The notes under the pieces: model-generated
Seen by the model: the letters and a program-made list of their open reading frames with translations, nothing else
Told to the model about the DNA's origin: nothing
Database searches by the model: none
Translations under genes and position numbers: made by a program
Assembly: GCA_963666415.2 (NCBI GenBank)
Contig: CAXXPD010000003.1
Span: forward strand, 1,736,001-1,800,000
Source: Bin87 sp963666415
Lineage (GTDB): Bacteria > Chloroflexota > Dehalococcoidia > Lucifugimonadales > UBA3495
Direction: 5' to 3'
Length of the DNA stretch: 64,000 bases
Shown here: positions 45,039 to 52,445 of the stretch, piece after piece
Position numbering within the stretch: position 1 is the stretch's first letter
How the letters are laid out: each line of letters starts with the position of its first letter

Positions 45039-45725
45039 ATGATGACCCTGATCGCCCTATGGGGTTTCGCATATCTGGTAGGTGCCGTTCCAACCACCTA
45101 TCTGATAGCCAAAGCTGTCGGCGGCATCGACTTACGTTCCCGTGGCAGCGGAAATGTCGGCGCCAGCAACCTCACCAGCCAGCTTGGCAAGCACTGGTTT
45201 CCTGTAGTAGGAGCCATCGAACTCGCCCGCGGTGGAGGTCCAATCTTGTTGGGACATTTTGCCCTGGGACTGGAGGCATACGGATGGGCTCTATCGGTCA
45301 CACCACTGTTTACCATTGTCGGCAACAACTGGTCTCCCTTTTTGCGTTTCACCGGCGGCCGCGGCGTGGGGGTATGGAGCGGCGGGTTATTGGCAATGTC
45401 TCCGCCCGGTTTTCTGGTCGCGTTGATACCGTACTTGCTCGGATGGTGGGCTACCCGCCGTTCTGCGGAATGCCTCGCAGTCGCGCTGGCGACATATCCG
45501 CTCGTGTGTTTGCTCCTGCCGCCACAATGGCTGTTGGCAGGCGCGCCGGAGCAGCTGGCCGCGATTGCCGCCAGCGGAGCCGCATTGATCTTAATCAAAC
45601 GCATTACGTCCAACGGAGAGGGGTTACCCCAAGGCGCGCCAGCCATCCCGGTTTTGATTAACCGCCTCCTGAGAGACCGGGACATCCCTGACCGATCACA
45701 GTGGCTATCCAGGCAACCAGACTGA
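45039..45725 (+). CDS. plsY: PlsY family glycerol-3-phosphate acyltransferase
   Basis: A 228-residue polytopic membrane protein that acylates glycerol-3-phosphate from acyl-phosphate in phospholipid synthesis. Seen: GAVPTTYLIAKAVGGIDLRSRGSGNVGASNLTSQLG (PlsY motif 1 with RSxGSGNxGAxN) and FLRFTGGRGVGVWSGGLL (motif 2, normally GGKG; here GGRG). Motif 3 is less clear. About five hydrophobic segments are visible. It starts ATG-ATG at 45039/45042 without a strong ribosome-binding site. It is the last clear gene of the rny block. Confidence 0.83.
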   Translation: MMTLIALWGFAYLVGAVPTTYLIAKAVGGIDLRSRGSGNVGASNLTSQLGKHWFPVVGAIELARGGGPILLGHFALGLEAYGWALSVTPLFTIVGNNWSPFLRFTGGRGVGVWSGGLLAMSPPGFLVALIPYLLGWWATRRSAECLAVALATYPLVCLLLPPQWLLAGAPEQLAAIAASGAALILIKRITSNGEGLPQGAPAIPVLINRLLRDRDIPDRSQWLSRQPD

Positions 45726-45742
45726 TCCCGCGCTCCAATCCC

Positions 45743-45773
45743 TTGGCCCCGCAATCGCCCGACGGGTTATAAT
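45743..45773 (+). promoter_or_regulatory. Promoter candidate before the zinc-ribbon membrane gene
   Basis: A perfect TATAAT (45768-45773) lies 45 bp before the ATG at 45818. The best -35 match is TTGGCC (45743-45748) with a long 19-bp spacer. Confidence 0.4.
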
Positions 45774-45817
45774 CAGCCGCACACAAATCCACGGCCCAAG
45801 CGAGCGAACATACCAGC

Positions 45818-46324
45818 ATGGTAGAACAGCAAACCGGAAATCAGACCATCACGTGCCACTGGCATCCCACCGTCTCAACGGGGCTGTCGTGCGGCCAATG
45901 TCGGCGCCCCATGTGCACCCAATGCCTGGTACAGGTTCCGGTAGGTATCAGGTGCCGGGAGTGCGGACGAGCCCAACCGTTACCCACATTCGATGTGCGT
46001 CCAACCAACTATTTCCGCGCATTGGCAGCCGCAGCTGTCATCGTGGTATTGGGAGTAATCCTTTGGGTGTTAGCCGGTGCGTATATCGGGGGTCTGGCCT
46101 TCGTCGTGATGCCCATCGCCGTTGGCTACGCAGCCGGCGATCTCATCAGCCGTGCCGTCAACCTCAAGCGTAGCCGAGGCTTGATGTACATCGCCGGAGG
46201 AACCGTTGTCCTTACGCTAATAATCTCGCTATCTTTGCTGGGAGGTCCTCGATTTATCAGCCTTTGGTCCATATTGAGCACATGCGGAGGAGTCCTCATC
46301 GCCGTGGGGCGGGTGCGCCTCTAG
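45818..46324 (+). CDS. B-box-type zinc-binding membrane protein
   Basis: 168 residues. The N-terminus has a B-box-like zinc site: CHWHPTVSTGLSCGQCRRPMCTQCLVQVPVGIRCREC (residues 13-49) with spaced Cys/His ligands. After it come about four membrane helices (around 68-90, 92-112, 125-142, 146-162). Such proteins are common in Chloroflexota and Actinobacteriota and have no assigned function. Its stop codon overlaps the recX stop on the other strand by 4 bp. The ATG choice is supported by the -10 box 45 bp upstream. Confidence 0.75.
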   Translation: MVEQQTGNQTITCHWHPTVSTGLSCGQCRRPMCTQCLVQVPVGIRCRECGRAQPLPTFDVRPTNYFRALAAAAVIVVLGVILWVLAGAYIGGLAFVVMPIAVGYAAGDLISRAVNLKRSRGLMYIAGGTVVLTLIISLSLLGGPRFISLWSILSTCGGVLIAVGRVRL

Positions 46325-46854
46325 GCAGAGTCAGGGGTAGAGAATTCTCCCCACAACCTGGTCACCGTCTGATGGGCAACACCGCCGCCGAATCCACGAC
46401 GTTGCAGATAATCCCACATCCTGCGTCGGAATACATGGTAGGCCAATCCCTCCGACCCTAACCATCGTTCCGCCCGCCTCCTTCCGGCACGATAAGCGTT
46501 TTCTGCCTCGTCGACATCATCCAGGGTCGCTTCGATCAATCCCTCGGCGATTCCCTTGTCGCGCAACTCCCTTCGCAGCAACGTGGCGCCGCGTGGATTC
46601 CGTCGTTCCCGACTCTCGCGCCACTGACGGGCGAATTCGGCATCGTCCAGGTAGCCGTACCGGATGAACGTTGACACCACCCGGTCCACCAGACCGGCAG
46701 CGAAGTCCTTACTCAAGCGGTGGCGAACTTCACCAACCGACCGGGGTCGAAACCCTACGAACCGATACGCTACCTGCAACGCTCGGTCGTAGGAATCATC
46801 CGCGGCCTGCGAATCTTCGGGCGCCAGCGACTGACCCAGAAGGTTGACCATCAC
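46321..46854 (-). CDS. recX: Regulatory protein RecX
   Basis: A 177-residue RecX, which binds RecA filaments and inhibits strand exchange. Seen: YDRALQVAYRFVGFRPRSVGEVRHRLSKDF, IRYGYLDDAEFARQWRESRERRNPRGATLLRRELRDKGI and the C-terminal third helical repeat. The start overlaps the end of recA almost exactly (recA stop TAG, then one base, then GTG at 46854 or ATG at 46851), as is usual for recA-recX operons. It is convergent with the zinc-binding membrane gene. Confidence 0.92.
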   Translation of the reverse strand: MMVNLLGQSLAPEDSQAADDSYDRALQVAYRFVGFRPRSVGEVRHRLSKDFAAGLVDRVVSTFIRYGYLDDAEFARQWRESRERRNPRGATLLRRELRDKGIAEGLIEATLDDVDEAENAYRAGRRRAERWLGSEGLAYHVFRRRMWDYLQRRGFGGGVAHQTVTRLWGEFSTPDSA

Positions 46855-46855
46855 C

Positions 46856-47971
46856 CTAATTCAGGCTGCCCGCGTCAGTATTAGCGATGTGCGATTCGGC
46901 GTCCGTTGCGTCGGCGACCTTATGGCCGTTGCCGGCTTCATCCGCAGGGGTTGAATCTGGCTCTTCGACGTGGCGAATGAGCGCCTCAATGGCTTCCGCG
47001 ATGTCGGTACGCTCGGACAGGAAGTTCTTGGAGTTCTCCCGGCCTTGACCCAAACGCGTGTCCTCATAGGAATAAAAAGCGCCAGCCTTTTTAACGATAC
47101 CTCTCGTTACACCTATGTCCAGCAGATCGCCCATCTTGCTGATTCCGTGGTTGAACATTATGTCGAATTCGGCAACCCGGAAAGGCGCGGCCACCTTGTT
47201 TTTCACAATGCGGGCCCGTACCCGGTTGCCAATGATTTCCGTACCCTGCTTGAGGGATTCGCTCCGGCGCAGGTCGATACGGACCGAGCTGTAGAACTTC
47301 AATGCGCGCCCGCCGGGCGTAACCTCCGGGCTTCCATAGGAAATGCCGATTTTTTCCCGAATCTGGTTGACGAATACCACCGCGGTCCGCGACCGGTTGA
47401 TTGCAGAGGTGAGTTTCCGCAGCGCTTGCGACATCAGGCGGGCCTGCATCCCTACATGCACATCACCCATATCGCCGTCGACCTCGGCCTGGGGCACCAG
47501 CGCAGCCACGCTGTCAATGATGATGGCGTCAATCGCTCCGCTGCGCACCAATTGCTCCGTGATGTCCAGCGCCTGTTCGGCAGAGTCGGGTTGGGAAATG
47601 AGCAGGTTGTCCAGGTCGAGGCCGCAATTCGTAGCATACTGCGGGTCCAGCGCGTGCTCGACGTCAATATACGCTGCCAAACCACCCATCCGTTGCGTTT
47701 CTGCCATTATGTGAATCGCCAGCGTGGATTTGCCAGCCGACTCCCCGCCATAGATTTCAGTAACCCGTCCGCGCGGCAATCCACCGACGCCCAATGCCAG
47801 GTCCAGTGACAGCGAGCCGGTTGGGATCACGTTGGTAATCAGGTGAGCCACCTGGTCGTTACCACGCATCACCGCACCGCGGCCATGGTCTTTTTCGATC
47901 TTGCCCAGGGCAAGTTCCAAAGCCGCCAGTTTGTCCTTGTCCAGATTGAGTGTCTCAGCGTTGATTGCCAT
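46856..47971 (-). CDS. recA: Recombinase RecA
   Basis: A 371-residue RecA, the strand-exchange ATPase of homologous recombination and SOS induction. Seen: RGAVMRGND, GRVTEIYGGESAGKSTLAIH (Walker A), YIDVEHALDPQYA, AIIIDSVAALVPQAE (Walker B), VFVNQIREKIGISYGSPEVTPGGRALKFYSSVRIDLR (the DNA-binding L2 region and conserved tail) and an acidic C-terminus. The ATG at 47971 has GAGGAA 9 bp upstream; the in-frame GTG at 47986 overlaps that site and is rejected. A promoter with a LexA-like box is seen at 48008-48036. Confidence 0.97.
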   Translation of the reverse strand: MAINAETLNLDKDKLAALELALGKIEKDHGRGAVMRGNDQVAHLITNVIPTGSLSLDLALGVGGLPRGRVTEIYGGESAGKSTLAIHIMAETQRMGGLAAYIDVEHALDPQYATNCGLDLDNLLISQPDSAEQALDITEQLVRSGAIDAIIIDSVAALVPQAEVDGDMGDVHVGMQARLMSQALRKLTSAINRSRTAVVFVNQIREKIGISYGSPEVTPGGRALKFYSSVRIDLRRSESLKQGTEIIGNRVRARIVKNKVAAPFRVAEFDIMFNHGISKMGDLLDIGVTRGIVKKAGAFYSYEDTRLGQGRENSKNFLSERTDIAEAIEALIRHVEEPDSTPADEAGNGHKVADATDAESHIANTDAGSLN

Positions 47972-48007
47972 TGTATTCTTCCTCACCTTCGCACCTGAAT
48001 TACGCAG

Positions 48008-48036
48008 ATATTAGCACTTTCGTTCCAATCCTGCAA
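48008..48036 (-). promoter_or_regulatory. recA promoter with a LexA-box-like sequence
   Basis: On the minus strand TTGCAG (48036-48031), a 17-bp spacer and TAATAT (48013-48008). Within the spacer GAAC-GAAA-GTGC (48025-48014) differs by one base from the Gram-positive-type LexA box GAAC-N4-GTTC. Position and sequence suit SOS control; this is inference. Confidence 0.5.
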
Positions 48037-48153
48037 TGGCGACCTGACACTATCTCGCACGATGCTGTAATCCAGTCCGCTGTACCGCAAACCGGTCGAT
48101 AAATCCGACTCTGTGCACCTTTAGGGAGCCCACGGCTCCTCATGCTAGAAGTC

Positions 48154-48384
48154 TCAAAAACCGCCTTGGAATCCAATGGTTACCGTGCCGTTTTCCACGA
48201 TAATCGGCGTAATCCGCTCTCCGCCTGATAGCTCAAGCAAAGCCGGCACCTGGTCGGGCCGCTTCGACACGTCAATTTCGGTATACGCCACCCGCTGGCG
48301 GCGATAGTGCATCTTCGCCTGCGCCGAGAATGGGCAGTCCGGATGCGTATAAAGGATAATTTCGGATTGATCTGCAGTGGTCAA
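48154..48384 (-). CDS. Glutaredoxin-like protein
   Basis: A 76-residue thioredoxin-fold glutaredoxin. Seen: IILYTHPDCPFSAQAKMHYRRQRVAYTEIDVSKRPDQVPALLELSGGERITPIIVENGTVTIGFQGG. The active site is C-P-F-S, a monothiol variant of CPYC; the conserved cis-Pro (TPI) and GF-GG tail are present. I chose TTG at 48384 because GGAG lies 6 bp before it; the longer GTG start at 48417 adds 11 residues without a ribosome-binding site. It stands alone between recA and moxR. Confidence 0.8.
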   Translation of the reverse strand: MTTADQSEIILYTHPDCPFSAQAKMHYRRQRVAYTEIDVSKRPDQVPALLELSGGERITPIIVENGTVTIGFQGGF

Positions 48385-48492
48385 AACAAACTCCTGAGCG
48401 CCTGCGTATAAGTTCACATCAACGTGCTAACGGCTGACTCCGCTATTCAATTCTACGGACGCCCTCACCATAAGGCAACGCGGGCAAAACGC

Positions 48493-49446
48493 CTAAATCG
48501 GAACGGGTTGTTCTTCCAGCAATTCGGCAATCACCGACTCCTGGCTGCGTTCCCGCAATCGCGCCATACTTTTGAGGATGATCCGGTGGGCCAGCGCCGG
48601 TACGGCCAATGCCTTGATGTCGTCCGGCGTTACGTATTCCTGCCCGCGGATACCGGCCAGTGCTTGTGCGCAACGGTAAAGCCCCAGCGTCGCCCGCGGA
48701 CTCGCTCCCAGTTCCACGTCGGGATGGCTGCGCGTGGCTCGGGTCAGCTGCACCAGGTAGGTTCGCAACACCGGGTCGATGTACACCTGACGCACCATGT
48801 TCTGGACACGCACTACCTCGGCGGCGGTCGCGACCGGTTGCAGCGACCGTAACGGATCGTCATCCTCAAACCGTTCCAGCATCGTTGTTTCGTCATCCTC
48901 AGATGGATACCCGAGGCGCAACCGCAGCAGGAAGCGGTCGATTTGAGCTTCGGGCAGCGGAAACGTGCCCTCCAGCTCGATGGGGTTTTGGGTGGCCAGC
49001 ACCAGAAACGGCGACGGCAACTCCACGGTGTCCTGATCCACGGTAACTTGCTGCTCGGCCATTGCCTCTAGCAACGCGGACTGTGTCCTCGGCGTGGCGC
49101 GGTTTATTTCGTCGGCCAGCACAATTTGGGAGATAACCGGCCCCGGTCGAAACTCGAACTCCCCGGTGCGCTGGTTGTAATAGTGAACGCCCGTGATATC
49201 CGACGGCATCAAGTCAGGCGTGAACTGTATGCGCCGGAATTCACACGCCAGCGAGTAGGCCAATGACCGGGCCAATGTGGTCTTGCCGATACCCGGCACA
49301 TCTTCGACCAGGATGTGCCCGCCGCTGAAGAGCGCCGCCAAGGTGTATTCAATCACCTCGTCCTTCCCAACAATCGCCAACTGGATGTTGGTTTTGATTG
49401 CGGCTGCCATGTCGGCAATCGTCCTGGCGTTTGATGGTGTTATCAC
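48493..49446 (-). CDS. MoxR-family AAA+ ATPase
   Basis: A 317-residue MoxR ATPase, a chaperone-like AAA+ protein usually working with VWA-domain proteins. Seen: GGHILVEDVPGIGKTTLARSLA (Walker A), FRRIQFTPDLMPSDITG, GPVISQIVLADEINRATPRTQSALLEAMAE (Walker B and sensor region), PFLVLATQNPIELEGTFPLPEAQIDRFLLRL (sensor 1), and GASPRATLGLYRCAQALA (sensor 2). Start GTG 49446 overlaps the TGA of the upstream nucleotidyltransferase (GTGA). The expected VWA/DUF58 partner is not here. Confidence 0.92.
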   Translation of the reverse strand: MITPSNARTIADMAAAIKTNIQLAIVGKDEVIEYTLAALFSGGHILVEDVPGIGKTTLARSLAYSLACEFRRIQFTPDLMPSDITGVHYYNQRTGEFEFRPGPVISQIVLADEINRATPRTQSALLEAMAEQQVTVDQDTVELPSPFLVLATQNPIELEGTFPLPEAQIDRFLLRLRLGYPSEDDETTMLERFEDDDPLRSLQPVATAAEVVRVQNMVRQVYIDPVLRTYLVQLTRATRSHPDVELGASPRATLGLYRCAQALAGIRGQEYVTPDDIKALAVPALAHRIILKSMARLRERSQESVIAELLEEQPVPI

Positions 49447-50174
49447 CGTACCGCCTGATGGCCCGCCACGGACCTCCCGGTCAAATGCTGCTCGACATCC
49501 GCCATGTCCTTCATCGAGTCCACGCTGCGCCAGAATGCGTCAGTATGCACCGCAGACATTCGCCCCTGCTTCGCCAGCGTCGGGAACGTAGTGTCTTCAT
49601 GGTCGCCCCCCTTTGGCAACCACTCCCTGATTGCCGGATTGAAAACATACACGCCGCCGTTGATAGCGTAAGGTAACGGCGCTTTTTCGAGAAAATCCCT
49701 GACCAAACCAGCAGAGTCGGTATCAACTATTCCATAAGCACTGGTCATACGCACGGTCAGTATCGTCGCCAGATGGTCGGGGTTTGATGCGGTGCGGGCA
49801 CGGTAGTCGGCCAGCAACCTGCCCAAATCGGCGTCGGTAATTATGTCGCCATTAATGGCGATCACCGGCTCATCCGCTCCATCCGGCACCATTTCAAGCC
49901 CCTTTCTCAGCGCACCACCGCGACCCAGCGGCGTTTCTTCACGGCTGTAGTGCGCACGGATACCAAAGGCGCTGCCGTCGCCAAAAAATTCTACCACTGC
50001 TTCGGCCAGATAACCCACCAGGAACACCGCGTCCGTAACCCCACAGCGCCGGAGCCAGCGCACCTGATGCCACAGCAGCGGCTGGCCGCCGAGGGCGATC
50101 ATTGGTTTAGGCAGTTTGTCGGTAAGGGGACGCAACCGTTCGCCCTTGCCGCCGGCCAGTATCAGAGCATACAT
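49443..50174 (-). CDS. Sugar-phosphate nucleotidyltransferase (GDP-mannose type)
   Basis: A 243-residue NTP-transferase with the signature MYALILAGGKGERLRPLTDKLPKPMIALGGQPLLWHQ, then VFLVGYLAEAVVEFFGDGSAFGI, ETPLGRGGAL and INGDIITDADL (metal-binding Asp). It resembles short mannose-1-phosphate guanylyltransferase or glucose-1-phosphate nucleotidyltransferases without the C-terminal hexapeptide domain, so it likely makes an activated sugar for surface glycans. The sugar and base are undetermined. Stop overlaps the moxR start. Confidence 0.87.
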   Translation of the reverse strand: MYALILAGGKGERLRPLTDKLPKPMIALGGQPLLWHQVRWLRRCGVTDAVFLVGYLAEAVVEFFGDGSAFGIRAHYSREETPLGRGGALRKGLEMVPDGADEPVIAINGDIITDADLGRLLADYRARTASNPDHLATILTVRMTSAYGIVDTDSAGLVRDFLEKAPLPYAINGGVYVFNPAIREWLPKGGDHEDTTFPTLAKQGRMSAVHTDAFWRSVDSMKDMADVEQHLTGRSVAGHQAVR

Positions 50175-50286
50175 CGTTGGCGTATGTTAACGCTGGCAAC
50201 GGGTCGGGTCAACGTCAACTGTACTCTCACAAAAACGCCGCCACCGAATGATGGAGGCGTCAGAATGTCGCACTATTGCCCGCACC

Positions 50287-50982
50287 TTATTCATAAGCCC
50301 TTGGGCGGAACTCCGACGCACAGAACCGCATCAGATCCCAACCACTGGGGTCGCCGGTACTCTCTCTAATCTGGGCCTGCACCCCTTCCGCACCCAGGTT
50401 CGCCAGCGTTGGGTCGCCAGTCTGAATGATGGTAAGGTCGATCAGCTCCCGGAACCGCATCTGCTCTTCACGAGGCAGGAGTGCTTCGCGTGAAATTTGG
50501 TCAATCACCTCTGGGTTGGCGCCGGCTTCCCTGGCAATGTCCGCCAGCGCGAAGTAGCCGGTTAGATTGTCGTAGAAAACACACGGCGCGTACAAGGCGA
50601 TGTCCGAGAAAACGAACAGCAGCGCAATCACCGCCGCCATACACCCCATAAAGGGCATGACGCCAATATACACGTCGGTGATCGTGCTTTCTCTTAACAC
50701 CTCCTGCGCCGCCTCCGTTTGAGCCGCCATTTCCGCATCCACATCCTGGCGAACACCGTGCAGAATGTACAGGTTGATCCCTTCCGGCGGGCTGATCAGC
50801 GCGGCTTCCACCAGGATCACCATGATGATGCCAAACCAAACCAGGTCCACGCCAACTGCTTCCAGTGAGGGCACCAGGATGGGGATGGTGGTAACCAGCA
50901 TGGCGAAACTTTCCATGAAGGTTCCCAGCAGCAGGTAGAAGAAAACCAGGATTATTACGAACTGCAAGGCGTTGAGATTCAG
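50287..50982 (-). pseudogene. dctM: Truncated TRAP transporter large permease (DctM C-terminal part)
   Basis: 232 codons of the C-terminal portion of a TRAP DctM subunit, a 12-helix secondary transporter for carboxylates. Seen: LNLNALQFVIILVFFYLLLGTFMESFAMLVTTIPILVP, LVWFGIIMVILVEAALISPPEGINLYILHG (the family motif E.ALISPP.G.NLY) and VYIGVMPFMGCMAAVIALLFVF. The frame runs right up to base 50982, where IS66 copy 2 begins. So at least the N-terminal half is missing; any translation start within it is fortuitous. The C-terminal tail (about 95 residues after the last helix) is longer than usual. Confidence 0.85.
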
Positions 50983-52414
50983 GTAACAGTTCAGACTTGG
51001 TGAGGTGAATTGGCCGAAGGCGGGTTGCCGAACGCTGGCACGGGTGGCGGTGGTTATGTCATATACCGGGCATGGATACTGAAGTGGACCTGACCACCGT
51101 CGACCGCGCTGTCCTCATTGCCATCATCGCCGAGTTACAGGCGGTGATTGAGCGGTTGCAGCGGCGGATTGCCGAACTGGAAGGCCAGGCGAAACCGGGC
51201 GGCCCGCTCCGAATGCCCGGCCTCAAGGCGAAATCGGGCCGGAAGCCCCCAGCGAAGCCGGGGCCCCGCAAGCAGCGACGCCACGGCTTCGCCCGCCCGC
51301 GCATGACACCGACCCACCGGGTGGAGCACGTGATGGAGAACTGTCCCGATTGCGGCGCCCACCGGTCCGGCGGCTGGATCCAGCGCACTCGGGAGGTCAT
51401 CGAGCTGCCGGTGGTTCCCGCGCAAGTCACCGAGCACGTCTACATTGCTCGGACTTGCCCGGCCTGCCGACGGCGCTGCACACCTCCGGCGGAACTGGGC
51501 GGCGTGGTCTTGGGTCAGCAGCGCCTCGGCGTCAACCTGCTCAGCCTGATCGCCACGCTGCGGGAAGAGGGGCGGCTGCCCATCCGCAGCGTCCAGTGGT
51601 ATCTGGACACCGTGCATCAGTTGCGCCTCAGCGTGGGGGCCATCGTGAGCGCCATCCATCGCACGGCGCAGCGGGCCCAACCGGCAGTGGCCGCGATCCT
51701 GGACCGCATCCGCGCCAGCCCAGTGGTCCACGCCGACGAAACCGGCTGGCGTCAGAGCGGGGCCAACGGCTACGTGTGGACTTTCAGCACCCCCACCGAA
51801 CGCTACTTCCTGCGGCGGGGTCGGGGCAAAACAGTCGTGGACGAGGCGCTGAGCGATGCTTTCTCCGGAGTATTGGTCAGCGATTTCTACGCCGCCTACC
51901 ACCATTATGACGGCCCCAAGCAGCGGTGCTGGGCCCACCTGCTGCGGGACATCCACGACCTGCGCACCCTCTACCCCGATGCTGCGCCACTGGCCAGGTG
52001 GGCCGACGCCGTCCACGGGATTTACGACCGGGCCAAAGCCTGCACTCATCCCCAGGCCAAGCGGCGGCGCACCGCCCAACTGGCCCTGGAACGACAACTG
52101 CTGGCCCTCGGCCAGCCTTTCCGGCACGACCCGTCGGCAACCCAGGCCAAGCTGTGCCGACGCATCGAGCGCCACATCAAGGAACTCTTCGTCTTCGTGG
52201 CCGAACCGGACGTGCCTTCAGACAACAACGCTGCCGAACGCAGCCTGCGCCATCTGGTCATCAGCCGCAAGATCAGCGGCGGCACCCGCTCGGAGCAGGG
52301 CACCGAGAACAAGATGACGCTGGCATCCATCTTCGGCACCTGGCGCGCCCAAGGTCTAAATCCTCTCGCCGCCTGCCGTCAGCTGCTCGTTTCCCCTCTA
52401 CTCTGAACTGTTAC
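50983..52414 (+). mobile_element. IS66-family insertion sequence, copy 2
   Basis: 1432 bp with ends GTAACAGTTCAGA/TCTGAACTGTTAC, the same as copy 1. Flanks differ (AGATTCAG at left, AGTCCTAC at right), so there is no target duplication. The left end truncates dctM. This suggests an adjacent deletion or recombination between IS copies after insertion. Confidence 0.93.
51072..52406 (+). CDS. IS66 family transposase, copy 2
   Basis: 444 residues, intact. It differs from copy 1 (11839-13173) by Gln to Lys at the PPAxPGPRK segment near residue 60, Ser to Asn near residue 414 (TExK), and one silent change. The coiled coil, paired CxxC zinc motif and DDE residues (HADETGW, SDFYAAYHH, NNAAERSLR) are all present. 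The few differences imply recent transposition or gene conversion between the copies. Confidence 0.93.
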   Translation: MDTEVDLTTVDRAVLIAIIAELQAVIERLQRRIAELEGQAKPGGPLRMPGLKAKSGRKPPAKPGPRKQRRHGFARPRMTPTHRVEHVMENCPDCGAHRSGGWIQRTREVIELPVVPAQVTEHVYIARTCPACRRRCTPPAELGGVVLGQQRLGVNLLSLIATLREEGRLPIRSVQWYLDTVHQLRLSVGAIVSAIHRTAQRAQPAVAAILDRIRASPVVHADETGWRQSGANGYVWTFSTPTERYFLRRGRGKTVVDEALSDAFSGVLVSDFYAAYHHYDGPKQRCWAHLLRDIHDLRTLYPDAAPLARWADAVHGIYDRAKACTHPQAKRRRTAQLALERQLLALGQPFRHDPSATQAKLCRRIERHIKELFVFVAEPDVPSDNNAAERSLRHLVISRKISGGTRSEQGTENKMTLASIFGTWRAQGLNPLAACRQLLVSPLL

Positions 52415-52445
52415 AGTCCTACCCCAATGGGGATCACCAAACAAA

